64,000 nt of DNA from Paracraurococcus lichenis (GTDB lineage: Bacteria; Pseudomonadota; Alphaproteobacteria; Acetobacterales; Acetobacteraceae): positions 1 through 64,000 of the forward strand of contig NZ_JAUTWS010000021.1 of NCBI RefSeq assembly GCF_030657435.1, read 5' to 3'. This document shows, piece after piece, positions 27,077 to 36,581 of the stretch (positions within the stretch are counted from its first letter, which is position 1; each line of letters begins with the position of its first letter). The notes below the pieces were generated by a model. That model saw only the letters and a program-made list of their open reading frames with translations, did no database searches and had not been told where the DNA came from. The position numbers were made by a program, and so were the translations under genes.

Positions 27077-28738
27077 TCAGGCCTCGCGGTAGAGGATCAG
27101 CAGCACCCCGATCAGCACCAGGCAGACCGGCCAGATCCAGCGGGCGAGGCGGGAGACCTCGCCCGGTCCCCGCAGCTCGGCGAAGCGGGCGCAGCCGCCG
27201 ACCACCGCCAGCACCGCCAGCGGCAGGTGCGACAGCTCGACCAGCAGCGCCTCCTTCACATTGGAGATGGCATGGGTATGCGCCAGCAGCAGCACGCCGC
27301 CCGCGACCATGGCGCTGGGGAAGACGAAGCGCGCCCGGCCGGTGATGCGGCCGAGCCGCACCCACCACTCCGCGACCGCGAAGCCCACCACCAGCAGCGC
27401 GGCGAGCTTGTGCTGCACCACCTCCGGGTCGCGCAGGCTCTCGAGCAGGCCGATCTCGCCGAGGGGCCAGGCCTCCGGGTCCGAGCGGACCAGGATGAAG
27501 CCGGCGAGGCCGAGGAAGAGCAGCGGCCAGTGCCGGGCCAGAGGCACCACGCCGGTCGCGTCCAGCAGCGCTGCGAGGCCGACCAGCAGCACCAGGATGC
27601 CGGCCCAGTGGTGGTTGTACTCGCTCCAGGCGATGTCGTTGGCGTTGCGCGGCGGCAGCAGCCCCTCGCCCGGGGTGAAGGCCTGCGGCTTGCTGGCCTG
27701 CGCCGCCTGCTTCGCCTGCCACTCCGCGTCGAGCTGCGCCTGCAGCCGGGGGATCGCCAGGTCGGCATGGCCCGGGCTCGCCAGCCGCGGCCAGGCCGGG
27801 GTGAAGCGCTCGGTGATCTCGGCCCAGGTCACCCGGTCCTCCGGCAGGTCGGCCGCCGGCGGGACGGAGGTGAGCGAGCCGGCGACCGCGAGGACGGCGA
27901 TGCCGATGGCGATCTCGGCCTCGACGAAGCGGCGGATCCGGACGAGGCGGAGCGGCGAATCGGCCAGGCGGTGCAGCAGCAGCCAGTTCGACCCGCCGAG
28001 CAGGAGCAGGAGGCCGAGCATGACCAGCTTGGTCGCCGACATGGCGCCATAGGCGGTGCCGTAGACCGCCTCGATCCCGCCGATATAGCCGACCCAGTAG
28101 CCGGCGATGCCGAGCAGGATCAGCCCGACGCCGCCGGCCGCGAAGGCCGAGTAGCGCTGCCCGACCCGGCGGGCGGAGCCGGGGGAGAGGCGGAAGCCCG
28201 CCAGCAGGGCGGGCAGGCCGCCGATCCAGAGGGCGGCGCCGGCCTGGTGCAGCGCGGTCGCCGCCAGCAGCATGGGCCGCTGCTCGGTCCGCGCCACGGC
28301 ATGGCTGCCGGCGGTGGCGCCGACCAGCAGGGCGAGGCCGCCGAGCAGGAGCACCGCCTGCCGCCAGCGCCCGGGCGCCGGCCCGTCGAGCGCGACGACC
28401 AGCAGCACCGCCATGGCGGCGACGGCGGCCGTCGCGGCGCGGACGAAATCCGCCCCCAGCAGCTCGCGGAGCGGCGCATCGAGCGTGGCGGCGAGGGCGA
28501 GCAGGGCGAGGCCGGCGGCGGCCGAGGCGGTGACGATGCCGGCCAGGGCCGACCAGAGCGTCGCGCGCTGGCCGATCGCGCGCAGGCGCATCGCATCGCC
28601 GGCCGGCAGGTGGGCGGCGAGGGGCAGCGCCAGCAGGACCCAGAAGACCACGCTGCCGAGCAGCGCCGTCCGCGCCACCAGTTCCGCCGCATGCAGCACG
28701 ACGCTGGCGAAGCCGTAGAGGTCGAGGAGCTGTTCCAC
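27077..28738 (-). CDS. copD: Copper resistance D (CopD) domain membrane protein
   Basis: A 553-residue polytopic membrane protein starting at GTG 28738. The first 300 residues are CopD-like: [15 protein letters not shown], the [16 protein letters not shown] motif (with H and W) and [22 protein letters not shown]. The remainder ([18 protein letters not shown] onward) is a second helical block with a [13 protein letters not shown] motif like those of other copper-related membrane proteins. The copC gene lies 9 bases upstream, so the two form a copper pair: CopC binds copper in the periplasm and CopD is thought to import it. In this window they precede hpnN and lnt. Confidence 0.88.
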   Translation of the reverse strand: MEQLLDLYGFASVVLHAAELVARTALLGSVVFWVLLALPLAAHLPAGDAMRLRAIGQRATLWSALAGIVTASAAAGLALLALAATLDAPLRELLGADFVRAATAAVAAMAVLLVVALDGPAPGRWRQAVLLLGGLALLVGATAGSHAVARTEQRPMLLAATALHQAGAALWIGGLPALLAGFRLSPGSARRVGQRYSAFAAGGVGLILLGIAGYWVGYIGGIEAVYGTAYGAMSATKLVMLGLLLLLGGSNWLLLHRLADSPLRLVRIRRFVEAEIAIGIAVLAVAGSLTSVPPAADLPEDRVTWAEITERFTPAWPRLASPGHADLAIPRLQAQLDAEWQAKQAAQASKPQAFTPGEGLLPPRNANDIAWSEYNHHWAGILVLLVGLAALLDATGVVPLARHWPLLFLGLAGFILVRSDPEAWPLGEIGLLESLRDPEVVQHKLAALLVVGFAVAEWWVRLGRITGRARFVFPSAMVAGGVLLLAHTHAISNVKEALLVELSHLPLAVLAVVGGCARFAELRGPGEVSRLARWIWPVCLVLIGVLLILYREA

Positions 28739-28747
28739 CGGCCCGGC

Positions 28748-29209
28748 TCAGCGCGCCTGCAGGGTGAAGGGGATGTCGCCGCGGGTGATGTGGCCGTCCA
28801 CCGCCAGCACCTGCCAGCGCAGCCGCCAGGCGCCGGGCGCCAGCGCGGGGGCGGGATCGAGTCGCGCCTCCAGCACCGTCGGCTCGCCCTCCGGCGCCGG
28901 CTCGAGCGGGACCTGCGCGCCCTCCGGCCCGACCAGCAGCAGGCGGCTGCGGACATGGTCGATGCGGCTGTTGAAGCGCAGCGTCACCTGCCGGGGCGGG
29001 GCGGGCAGGCTGGCGCCGGCCGCGGGGTCGGAGGTCACCACCACGGCATGGGCCGCGGCCGCCCGCGGCAGCAGGGACAGGGCAAGCAGGGAGAGGGCGC
29101 CCAGGCCGGGCAGCAGGCGCCGGCGGGGGCAGGCAAGGGGGGCTGGCAAGGGCAGGGCCAAACTCCTCGGGGCGGGCGCGGCGGCCCCCCGGTTGCAAGC
29201 GTGCCGCAA
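28748..29209 (-). CDS. copC: Copper-binding periplasmic protein CopC (YobA family)
   Basis: A 153-residue secreted protein. After a signal peptide ([20 protein letters not shown]) the mature chain begins with [13 protein letters not shown], where the N-terminal His is a Cu(II) ligand in CopC proteins. The C-terminal strand [16 protein letters not shown] holds the second conserved His. The [22 protein letters not shown] segment in the middle is typical of the small beta-barrel. The start is uncertain because the first 25 codons look non-family-like and no good ribosome site was found. It is upstream of and cotranscribed with copD, and divergent from ispH across a 96-base gap. Confidence 0.85.
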   Translation of the reverse strand: MRHACNRGAAAPAPRSLALPLPAPLACPRRRLLPGLGALSLLALSLLPRAAAAHAVVVTSDPAAGASLPAPPRQVTLRFNSRIDHVRSRLLLVGPEGAQVPLEPAPEGEPTVLEARLDPAPALAPGAWRLRWQVLAVDGHITRGDIPFTLQAR

Positions 29210-29305
29210 GGTGCAGCAAAATTCCCACGGCGCAAGATCCCGCCATGCGGAATGCGTTTCCCTGTGGCATCACGGGAATTGCACCAAAAACGGGAGCGGA
29301 GGGGG

Positions 29306-30256
29306 ATGCGGATCATACTGGCGCAGCCCAGGGGCTTCTGCGCCGGGGTCGTCAGGGCGGTGGAGATCGTCGAGCGCGCGCTCGAATCCTATGGTCGCCC
29401 CGTCTATGTCAGGCACGAGATCGTGCACAACCGGCGCGTGGTCGAGTCGCTCGAGGCCAAGGGGGCACGCTTCGTGGGCGAGCTCGAGGAGGTGCCGGAG
29501 GGCGCGGTGACCGTCTTCTCCGCGCATGGGGTCGCGCGCTCGGTCGAGGCCGCGGCCTCGATGCGCCGGCTGCCGGTGCTCGACGCCACCTGCCCGCTCG
29601 TCGCCAAGGTCCACCACGAGGGGCGGCGCTACCAGGCCATGGGCCGCGCCGTCATCCTGATCGGCCATGCCGGCCATCCCGAGGTGGTGGGCACGCTCGG
29701 CCAGATCCCGGGGGAGGTGCACCTGGTCGCCAGCGCGGCGGAGGTGGAGGCGCTGCCGATCCCGCGGGACCGGCCGGTCGCCTACATCACCCAGACCACG
29801 CTGTCGGTCGATGACACCCGCGCGACCATCGAGGCGCTGCACCGGCGCTTCCGCGACATCCAGGGGCCGGACACGCGCGACATCTGCTACGCCACCCAGA
29901 ACCGCCAGACCGCGGTTCGCGAACTGGCGAAGCGCGTGGACATATTGCTGGTTGTCGGCGCGGCCAACAGTTCCAATTCCAACAGGCTGCGGGAGATCGG
30001 CACGGAGCAGGGCGTGCCCTGCTACCTGATCCCGGATGCCACGGCGCTGCGGCCGGACTGGCTGCGCGGCGCCGATACCATCGGCATCACCGCCGGGGCC
30101 TCCGCGCCGGAGGAGCTGGTGCAGGAGGTGGTTGAGGCGATCCGCCGGCTCGGGCCGGTCGAGGTCTCGACCATGCCGGGCCTGGTGGAGGACGTGCAGT
30201 TCAAGCTGCCGGCCGCGCTGCTGGAGCAGGAGGCGCGGACCGCCGCCGCGTCCTGA
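29306..30256 (+). CDS. ispH: 4-hydroxy-3-methylbut-2-enyl diphosphate reductase IspH
   Basis: A 316-residue [4Fe-4S] enzyme making the last step of the MEP pathway to IPP and DMAPP, the precursors of squalene and hopanoids. All three cluster cysteines are visible: C12 in RGFCAG, C96 in LDATCPLV and C194 in [10 protein letters not shown]. The proton-donating Glu is E126 in HPEVVGT, and SSNSNRL binds the diphosphate. The ATG at 29306 follows GGAGGGGG. It is the first gene of a plus-strand set with hpnH and a lipoprotein, although a 173-base gap separates it from hpnH. Confidence 0.96.
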   Translation: MRIILAQPRGFCAGVVRAVEIVERALESYGRPVYVRHEIVHNRRVVESLEAKGARFVGELEEVPEGAVTVFSAHGVARSVEAAASMRRLPVLDATCPLVAKVHHEGRRYQAMGRAVILIGHAGHPEVVGTLGQIPGEVHLVASAAEVEALPIPRDRPVAYITQTTLSVDDTRATIEALHRRFRDIQGPDTRDICYATQNRQTAVRELAKRVDILLVVGAANSSNSNRLREIGTEQGVPCYLIPDATALRPDWLRGADTIGITAGASAPEELVQEVVEAIRRLGPVEVSTMPGLVEDVQFKLPAALLEQEARTAAAS

Positions 30257-30429
30257 GCGCGCAAGAAGGCAAAGGGGGAGGGCCGGGCCCGCTTGGGTTC
30301 CGGGGCAGCGGCCGTCGCCTGGCGCGACCCTGCCCTGCCGGGAAAGGATCTGGTCCATGCCGGGGGCCGCGTGCCATCGGTGACGGTCATCGCGGGTGGC
30401 GGCGCCGCCCGAGGGGGAGTGGAAGGCGT

Positions 30430-31599
30430 ATGGGTATCCCGCTGCGGCAGCAGATCAAGGTCGGCGCCTATATCCTGAAACAGCATCTGGCGGGGCGGAA
30501 GCGCTACCCGCTGGTGCTGATGCTGGAGCCGCTGTTCCGCTGCAACCTGGCCTGCGCCGGCTGCGGCAAGATCGACTATCCCGATCCCATCCTGAACAAG
30601 CGCCTCTCGGTCGAGGAGTGCCTCGACGCGGTCGACCAGTGCGGCGCGCCGGTGGTCGCCATCGCCGGCGGCGAGCCGCTGCTGCACAAGGAGATGCCGC
30701 AGATCGTCGAGGGCATCCTGGCCCGCGGCAAGATCGTCATCCTCTGCACCAATGCCCTGCTGCTGGAGAAGCGGATCGAGCAGTACAAGCCGCATCCGCG
30801 CTTCACCTGGGACATCCATCTGGATGGCGACAAGGAGCAGCACGATTGGGCGGTGTCGCAGACCGGCGTCTACGACCGCGCCGTCGCGGCGCTGAAGGAT
30901 GCCAAGGCCCGCGGCTTCCGCGTCGCCATCAACGCGACGCTCTTCAACAATGCCGAGCCCGAGCGGATGGCGAGGTTCTTCGACGCCGTCACCGGGATGG
31001 GCGTCGACGCCATCATGGTCTCGCCCGGCTATGCCTACGAACGGGCGCCGGACCAGCAGCACTTCCTGAACCGCCGCAAGACCAAGGAGCTCTTCCGCGG
31101 CATCTTCGCGCGCGGCAAGGGCAAGGGCTGGAAGATGGGGAATTCGCCCCTCTTCCTCGACTTCCTCGCCGGCAACCAGACCTACCACTGCACGCCCTGG
31201 GGTAACCCGACGCGCAACATCTTCGGCTGGCAGCGCCCCTGCTACCTGCTGGGCGAGGGCTATGCCAAGACCTATGCCGAGCTGATGGACGAGACCGACT
31301 GGGACAAGTACGGCACCGGCAATTACGAGAAATGCGCGGATTGCATGGTCCATAGCGGCTTCGAGGCGACCGCGGTGGTCGATGCCGTGAAGCGCCCCTG
31401 GAAGGCGCTGGCGGTGCAGATGCGCGGCCCGAGGACGGAGGGCGATTTCGCCCCCGAGATCGACCTCTCCAACCAGCGGCCGGCGGACTACGTCTTCAGC
31501 CGCCATGTCGAGAAGGCGATGGCCGAGATGGCGCACGAGAAGCCGACCCGCGGCGCCAAGCATGGCGGCACCGCGCCGCCGGCCGTCGCCGCCGAGTAG
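30430..31599 (+). CDS. hpnH: Adenosyl-hopene transferase HpnH (radical SAM)
   Basis: A 389-residue radical SAM enzyme joining 5'-deoxyadenosyl to hopene to give adenosylhopane, the first step of extended hopanoid synthesis. The cluster motif is FRCNLACAGCGK with C38, C42 and C45. It begins MGIPLRQQIKVGAYILKQHL, highly conserved in HpnH, and has the GGEPLLH motif. A second Cys group (NYEKCADCMVHSGFEATA) near residue 305 is family-typical. HpnG, encoded at 38979, acts next. The lipoprotein gene follows 55 bases later and is probably cotranscribed. Confidence 0.96.
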   Translation: MGIPLRQQIKVGAYILKQHLAGRKRYPLVLMLEPLFRCNLACAGCGKIDYPDPILNKRLSVEECLDAVDQCGAPVVAIAGGEPLLHKEMPQIVEGILARGKIVILCTNALLLEKRIEQYKPHPRFTWDIHLDGDKEQHDWAVSQTGVYDRAVAALKDAKARGFRVAINATLFNNAEPERMARFFDAVTGMGVDAIMVSPGYAYERAPDQQHFLNRRKTKELFRGIFARGKGKGWKMGNSPLFLDFLAGNQTYHCTPWGNPTRNIFGWQRPCYLLGEGYAKTYAELMDETDWDKYGTGNYEKCADCMVHSGFEATAVVDAVKRPWKALAVQMRGPRTEGDFAPEIDLSNQRPADYVFSRHVEKAMAEMAHEKPTRGAKHGGTAPPAVAAE

Positions 31600-31654
31600 C
31601 CCCGCCTTCGGGGGCGGCCGCGCGCCGCCCCGCCCGCCGCCCGAGCGCCCCGCC

Positions 31655-32956
31655 ATGCCCCGCCTTCCCCGCTGCAGGCTCCCGCGCCCGCCGTTCTTCC
31701 GGGCCTGGATCCTTGGGGCGCTGGCGCTCGCCGGCTGCTCGCTCGGCGCCCCCATCGCGCGGCAGGCGATCGACTACAACGGCACGGTGGAGCAGGCGGC
31801 CAATGCCCTGCTGGTGCGCAACATCCTCCGCGCGCGGGACGAGACGCCGCTGCACTTCACCACCGTGCCGCAGATCCGCGGCTCGCTGAACCTCGGCCTC
31901 GGCCAGCCGGGGCTCGGCCTGCCGCTCGGCGGCGCCGGCTCCACCAGCGGCCTCGTCCTCGGCCTTGGCGGCGGCGTCTCCCCCAGCTTCGACGTCTCGG
32001 CGCTCGACACGCAGGAGTTCACCCGCGGGCTGCTCGAGCCGCTGGAGCCGCAGGTCGTCCGCTACTACTGGGAGCGCGGCTATCCGGAAGAGCTGCTCCT
32101 CATCCTGCTCTTCAACGCGGTGCAGGACCCGGTGACCGGCCGCAACCAGCCCAACGACCCGCGCTGCTGGCTGGACCGGCCGGACTGCCCGGTGGCCGGC
32201 AGCGGCGCAGGGCTCGAGGAGGCGCTGCGCTCCACCCTCGCGCTCGGGCCGATCATCTTCCACCCCTACCTCGCCCTGCATCCGGTCGGGCCGCCGCTCT
32301 CGGCGGCGCAGGCCGCCGACCCGGCCCTGCTGGCGCTCGCCGGCGAGGCGCGCATGCGCCTGGCCCGCCTGCCCGACGGCCGCTGGCAGCTCGAGCGGGA
32401 GGAGCCGCGCGTCGCCGCCTGCCGGCGGGTCGAGCTTGGCGGCCGCACCGTGCTGCTGCCGGTCGAGGGCACGGGGGGCGCGACGTCGCCCGACCGCGAC
32501 GCGCCGGTCTGCGTCCGGGCCGAGATGCCGGCCGCGGAGCTCGCGGCGGCGCCGGGCCGGCGCGCCCAGCGGGTCGAGGTGCGCTCGGTCCTCGACATCA
32601 TCCGCTTCCTCGGCCTGCTGCTGCGGGTGCAGGCGGGCATGCCGCCGCGCCCGGACAGCGGCGCGCCCTGCCTGACCTTCACGGTCCGCGCCGCGCGGCC
32701 GGAGGCGCCGGCGCGGCGCGCCTGCCTGCTGCGCCTGCCGCGCGCCGGCCGGGATGCGCCGCCGGCACGGGTGGCCTGGACGGTGGAGCATGACGGCGCG
32801 ACCTGGCTGGTGCCGGCCTATGCCGAGCCCCCGGAGGACGGCGCCGAGCCGGGCGACTACTCCGTCCGCGTCCTGGCCCTGCTGACCGAGCTGCTGAACC
32901 TGAAGAAGAGCTCGACCGCCATCCCGACCACGCGCGCGGTGCAGGTGGTGCGGTGA
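31655..32956 (+). CDS. Uncharacterised lipoprotein, copy 1 (beside hpnH)
   Basis: A 433-residue predicted lipoprotein. The N-terminus has a hydrophobic signal ending in ALAGCSLG, a lipobox with Cys. It shares a clear family with the gene at 44960: both contain AIDYN/SIDYN, then NILRARD, PLHF, PSFDxxxLDxQEF-RGLL, VRSVLDIIRFLG or RSVDEVLHFLG, and a C-terminal VLALLTELLNLKKSS/VLALTAQLLNLQKSA segment ending in a Val-Arg. No catalytic motif is recognised. Both copies follow a hopanoid gene, here hpnH. The ATG at 31655 fits the signal peptide; the frame is open upstream into hpnH. It is convergent with piuC with only 7 bases between stops. Function unknown; an outer-membrane role is inference. Confidence 0.8.
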   Translation: MPRLPRCRLPRPPFFRAWILGALALAGCSLGAPIARQAIDYNGTVEQAANALLVRNILRARDETPLHFTTVPQIRGSLNLGLGQPGLGLPLGGAGSTSGLVLGLGGGVSPSFDVSALDTQEFTRGLLEPLEPQVVRYYWERGYPEELLLILLFNAVQDPVTGRNQPNDPRCWLDRPDCPVAGSGAGLEEALRSTLALGPIIFHPYLALHPVGPPLSAAQAADPALLALAGEARMRLARLPDGRWQLEREEPRVAACRRVELGGRTVLLPVEGTGGATSPDRDAPVCVRAEMPAAELAAAPGRRAQRVEVRSVLDIIRFLGLLLRVQAGMPPRPDSGAPCLTFTVRAARPEAPARRACLLRLPRAGRDAPPARVAWTVEHDGATWLVPAYAEPPEDGAEPGDYSVRVLALLTELLNLKKSSTAIPTTRAVQVVR

Positions 32957-32963
32957 CGCGTGG

Positions 32964-33602
32964 TCAGCCCTCCGCCCACATCCGCAGCAGGTTGGCGCGG
33001 GCGAGCTGGACGCGCAGCGCCGCGTCCGCCACGCCTTGCTCGGCCAGGTGCAGGTCGAAGAGCAGCGCCCGCCGCGCCGCGTCGCGCACCCGGCTCTGCA
33101 CCCAGCCGAAGGCGACCAGGCGCTCGCCCCGCGTCACGGGCTCGACCCGGTGCAGGCTGGTCGCGGGGTAGAGCACGAGCAGGCCGGGCGCGGGCGCGAC
33201 CTCGCGCTCCCCGCCCGCCTCCTCCACCACCAGCGCGCCGCCCGCCTCCGGCCCGTCGAGGAAGAGAGTCCAGGCGAGGTCGGTCCGCACCTGCCCCATC
33301 AGGGCATTGTCGACATGCCGTCCGTAGCCGCCGCCCGGCGGTGTCCGGCTGAACAGCGGCCGGGTCATGCGCAGCGGCAGGGCGGCGGCGGCGAAGACCG
33401 GGTGGGCGCGCAGCGCCGCCTCCAGCTCCGCCGCGGCGGCGCGGGTCGCGGCATGCGCCGGGTCGGCCTGCAGGTTGGCCTTGACCGCGGCGGCGCGGCT
33501 GCCCGCGGTCGCCCGCCCGTCCTGCCAGGGCGCCGTCGCCAGCAGCCCGCGCAGCCGTGGCAGCGCCGCCGCATCCAGAATTCCGTCGATCGGCAACAGC
33601 AT
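32964..33602 (-). CDS. piuC: Fe2+-dependent 2-oxoglutarate dioxygenase, PKHD-type (PiuC/YbiX)
   Basis: A 212-residue dioxygenase of the PiuC family, induced by iron limitation in other bacteria. The facial triad is seen in GGGYGRHVDNALMG (His-x-Asp) and ATSLHRVEPV (second His), followed by TRGERLVAFGWVQS, whose Arg binds 2-oxoglutarate. The ATG at 33602 has GGGGGAA upstream. It lies divergently from a secreted protein gene across a 63-base gap that holds a Fur-box-like palindrome (33636-33652), which fits iron control. Substrate unknown. Confidence 0.88.
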   Translation of the reverse strand: MLLPIDGILDAAALPRLRGLLATAPWQDGRATAGSRAAAVKANLQADPAHAATRAAAAELEAALRAHPVFAAAALPLRMTRPLFSRTPPGGGYGRHVDNALMGQVRTDLAWTLFLDGPEAGGALVVEEAGGEREVAPAPGLLVLYPATSLHRVEPVTRGERLVAFGWVQSRVRDAARRALLFDLHLAEQGVADAALRVQLARANLLRMWAEG

Positions 33603-33635
33603 CGCCGTTCCCCCGTGCCCGCTCTACCCATAGTA

Positions 33636-33652
33636 TTGCGAACTGCTCGCAA
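33636..33652. promoter_or_regulatory. Fur-box-like palindrome in the piuC divergent promoter
   Basis: TTGCGA-ACTGC-TCGCAA is a perfect 6-5-6 inverted repeat between piuC (start 33602) and the secreted protein (start 33666). It is close to the TTGCGAATCATTCGCAA-type Fur sites seen upstream of iron-uptake genes. Both genes could be repressed from it when iron is sufficient. Confidence 0.5.
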
Positions 33653-33665
33653 CAACTGAGGCCGC

Positions 33666-34391
33666 ATGTCCCCCTATCGTCCCCGCCTCTGGCTCGGCCT
33701 CGGGCTTTCGGTCCTCGCCGCCGGCGGCATGCCGGCGCTGGCCGCCGACCCGGCCTGCCAGCCCGCCGCCCAGGTCCCGCTGGGGGAGGCGGGGGAGAGC
33801 GGCGAGGGCGAGGGTGGCCCGGCGACCCCGGCCGCCCGCGCCCTGGTGCTGGACCGGATGGCGGCGCAGATCGCCGCGGGCGCGACCGCGCGCGCCGCGG
33901 GCGATGCCGACAGCGCCGAGATCCTGGTCGCCGCCGCGACCGACGAGGGTCCGGCGCGCCTTGCCCGCCGGGGCGACGGGCCGGATCCGGCGCTGGAGGC
34001 GGCGCTCGCCCCGCTGGCCGCCGCGCCCGGCGATGCCGCGGCCGGCACCGCGGCGCTGCGGGCGGTGGAGCAGGCGCTCGCCACCACCACGACGCCGATT
34101 ATCGAGCGCGCCGCCGGGATGACCGCCGCGGCGCTCGAGGCCTTCACCGCCGCGCTGGACTGCGGCCGCCTCGCCGACCGCGCTGCCTATGCCGAGGCCG
34201 GGGCGCTGGTCCGCCGCGCCCGTGCCGTGCTGGCGGGGCTGCCGGGCGATGCGGTGCGGGAGATGGCGGGCGACCTCGATCGCCTCGCTGCGCTGCTGCC
34301 GCCGGCGCCGCCCGAGCCGCCGCCCGCGACCGGCGCGGTCTCCGCCCTCGTCTCCCACGCCCTGCTGGCGGCGAGCGACGCGGGCCGCTGA
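33666..34391 (+). CDS. Secreted protein of unknown function beside piuC
   Basis: A 241-residue protein with a signal peptide (LWLGLGLSVLAAGGMPALA, cleavage before ADPACQ) and no recognised domain. After the signal comes a short acidic, Gly-rich stretch (GEAGESGEGEGG), then alanine-rich helices: LDRMAAQIAAGATARAAGDADSAE and EAGALVRRARAVLAGL. It has two cysteines: one just after the predicted cleavage site and one in LDCGRLA. The start codon is 14 bases from a Fur-box-like palindrome shared with piuC, which makes an iron-related periplasmic role possible but unproven. I do not recognise the family. Confidence 0.65.
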   Translation: MSPYRPRLWLGLGLSVLAAGGMPALAADPACQPAAQVPLGEAGESGEGEGGPATPAARALVLDRMAAQIAAGATARAAGDADSAEILVAAATDEGPARLARRGDGPDPALEAALAPLAAAPGDAAAGTAALRAVEQALATTTTPIIERAAGMTAAALEAFTAALDCGRLADRAAYAEAGALVRRARAVLAGLPGDAVREMAGDLDRLAALLPPAPPEPPPATGAVSALVSHALLAASDAGR

Positions 34392-34471
34392 GCCGCGCTT
34401 CCGGTTGGCCCCGCCGCCGCCAGCCGGCACACTCCTCCCCACGGCACAAGGCCGGATGGGAGGAGAACGGG

Positions 34472-35233
34472 ATGCGGTTCCAGGATCGCGCGGTGCTGGT
34501 CACCGGCGGGGCCAGCGGCATCGGCCGGCAGGTCTGCCTGATGGCGGCGAAGGAAGGCGCGCGGGTCGCGGTCGGCGACCTCGACGCGGCGCGGGCGGAG
34601 CAGGTCGCCGCCGCCATCCGCGAGCAGGGCGGGGAGGCGCAGGCTTTCCGCCTGGACGTCGCCGACCCGGCCTCGGTGAATGCCTTCGTCGAGGGCGCGG
34701 AGACGGCGCTCGGGCGGCTCGACGTGCTGGTCAACTCGGCCGGGGTGCGGGAGATCGCCTCGGTCCTCGACCTGCCGCTCGAGGAATGGACGCGGGTGCT
34801 CACCATCAACATGACCGGCACCTTCCTGCCCAGCCAGGCCTTCGCGCGGCGGCTGGTGGCAGAGGGCAAGCATGGGCAGATCGTCAACCTCGCCTCGACG
34901 CTCGGCATCTCGGCGGCGCCGAACCGCGCGGCTTATACGGCCTCGAAGCACGGCGTCGTCGGCCTGACCAAGGAGATGGCGCTCGAACTCGGCGAGAAGG
35001 GCATCCGGGTGAATGCCGTCGCGCCCGGCGTCATCCGCACCCCGCTGACCGAGCGCTACTTCCAGGACCCCGACATGGCGGCGACCATCCGCGGCCTGCA
35101 CGCGACGGGAAGCTGGGGCGAGCCGGAGGACATCGCCCGCGCCATCCTCTTCCTCGCCGAGGAGGCGAACGGCTTCATGACCGGCGCCGTCTTGGTGGTG
35201 GATGGCGGCTGGACCACGGGCAAGAAGATGTAG
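34472..35233 (+). CDS. Short-chain dehydrogenase/reductase (SDR)
   Basis: A 253-residue classical SDR. The NAD(P)-binding motif is VTGGASGIGR (about residues 11-20), LDVADP follows beta-3, VLVNSAGVRE is the NNAG-equivalent, and the catalytic Tyr-x3-Lys is YTASKHG, with the Ser in NLASTLG. The Asp at the end of beta-2 (VGDLD) suggests NAD preference. The ATG at 34472 has GGGAGGAG upstream. The gene stands alone between the secreted protein and a convergent MFS gene. The substrate is unknown; the FabG/3-oxoacyl reductase-like sequence is compatible with many alcohols. Confidence 0.9.
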   Translation: MRFQDRAVLVTGGASGIGRQVCLMAAKEGARVAVGDLDAARAEQVAAAIREQGGEAQAFRLDVADPASVNAFVEGAETALGRLDVLVNSAGVREIASVLDLPLEEWTRVLTINMTGTFLPSQAFARRLVAEGKHGQIVNLASTLGISAAPNRAAYTASKHGVVGLTKEMALELGEKGIRVNAVAPGVIRTPLTERYFQDPDMAATIRGLHATGSWGEPEDIARAILFLAEEANGFMTGAVLVVDGGWTTGKKM

Positions 35234-35321
35234 TGCCGGGGCTCCCAGGCCGTCCGGTCGGCGTGGAAGCGCGCCGACCGGGCGGTTGCAGGGCAGCGGC
35301 ACGCGCCCGGGCGAATCTCCC

Positions 35322-36506
35322 CTACCGCCGCCCGACCAGGGCCAGCGCGCCGCCTGCCACCGCGATGCCGGCGGCCAGCGGCCCGAATCCCGAAAAGCCC
35401 CACTCCGCCATCATCCAGCCACCGAGTGCGGCGGCGCCGAGCCAGCCGAGGCTCGCCGCGGTGACGTTGAGGCCGAGCACGGTGCCGCGCACCTCGTCCG
35501 GGACATTCGCCATCGCCGCCATCAGGCTCGGCCGCGCGATCGCCATGACCAGCACATAGGCGAAGCCGAGCGCGACGCTGGTGACCATGCCGGGCGTCCA
35601 GCCAAACAGCGCCAACGCCGCGAGCGCCGAGCCGAACATCGCGCCGGCGAAGGTCAGCAGCCGGTCGCGCAGCCGGTCCGCCATCTGCCCGCCGAGCACC
35701 GTGCCGAGGATATTGCCGAGCGCGAAGACGGCGAGCGGCAGCGCGACCTCCCCGAGCGTGAGGCCGTAGGTGGTCTGCAGGAAGGTGGCGAAATAGACCG
35801 CCGTCATGCCGTAGCAGATGCGCTCCGCCGTCCCCATGGCCAGCAGCCGCAGCACGGGGCCGGACATGGCGGCGCGGAGGCTCGGCCGCGCCGCGCCGGC
35901 GGCGCGCGGCCCGTCCACCGGCCGCAGCGTGGTCAGGAACAGGCCGGCCGCGGCGAGGACCGCGAGGCCGGCGGCGCAGAGATTGACCCCGCGCCAGCCG
36001 ACGAAGGTGCCGATCCAGGCGGCCATCGGCACGCCGACCAGCAGGGTCAGGGACTGCCCGGCCATGACCCAGCCCAGCGCCCGGCCGCGCTGGCGGTCGA
36101 CGGTGCGGGCGGAGGCCTCGGTCATCAGCACGCCGGTGAAGCCGCCGGCGCAGCCGCCCGCGAGGGTCGACCAGGCCGCGGCCTCCGGGAAGCCGGCCGA
36201 GGTCGAGAGCCCGACCATGCAGCCGGCGAGGCCGATCGGCCCGCCGACCAGGAAGGGCCGCCGCCCCCAGCGGTCCGACCCGGCGCCGGCGAGGAGCGAG
36301 GCGATGCCCCAGGAAACGGAAGTGAGCGCCATCAGGTTGGCGACCAGCGGCAGGCTCGCCGAGAGGTCGCGCGCCATGTCGATCAGGAAGGGCGCGCGGG
36401 TGGTGCCGGAGGAGGAGGCCGCGAACATGCCGAAGCAGCAGGCCGCGAGCAGCGCCCAGGGCATGCGCGGAAGCGCCTGGGCCGGCGCGGCTTGGGTCGG
36501 GGGCAT
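35322..36506 (-). CDS. MFS transporter, 12-TM
   Basis: A 394-residue major facilitator with about 12 membrane segments. Motif A appears as AGSDRWGRRPFLV near residue 75 and its second-half copy as GGQMADRLRDRLLTF near 270. The sequence resembles Bcr/CflA-like or arabinose-efflux-like permeases, but no substrate can be assigned. It starts at the ATG at 36506 and ends 88 bases from the convergent SDR gene. The class II aldolase gene follows upstream at 36582 on the same strand, so the two could share a transcript. Confidence 0.85.
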   Translation of the reverse strand: MPPTQAAPAQALPRMPWALLAACCFGMFAASSSGTTRAPFLIDMARDLSASLPLVANLMALTSVSWGIASLLAGAGSDRWGRRPFLVGGPIGLAGCMVGLSTSAGFPEAAAWSTLAGGCAGGFTGVLMTEASARTVDRQRGRALGWVMAGQSLTLLVGVPMAAWIGTFVGWRGVNLCAAGLAVLAAAGLFLTTLRPVDGPRAAGAARPSLRAAMSGPVLRLLAMGTAERICYGMTAVYFATFLQTTYGLTLGEVALPLAVFALGNILGTVLGGQMADRLRDRLLTFAGAMFGSALAALALFGWTPGMVTSVALGFAYVLVMAIARPSLMAAMANVPDEVRGTVLGLNVTAASLGWLGAAALGGWMMAEWGFSGFGPLAAGIAVAGGALALVGRR

Positions 36507-36581
36507 GGGCAGGCTTCTAGGCTGCCCCGGCCGCGGGCGGGAGAGGGGGACGGACGGTCGTCCGTCCGGCCCCGGCCGCGC

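Noticed and set aside
22797..29273. A minus-strand open frame of over 2,100 codons
   Set aside because: Only its end (lnt) is real. The rest is a GC-rich shadow across hpnN, copD and copC with arginine- and alanine-rich composition and no domains.
24521..30256. A plus-strand open frame of 1,911 codons
   Set aside because: It is the antisense shadow of hpnN, copD and copC; only the last 316 codons (ispH) show family motifs.
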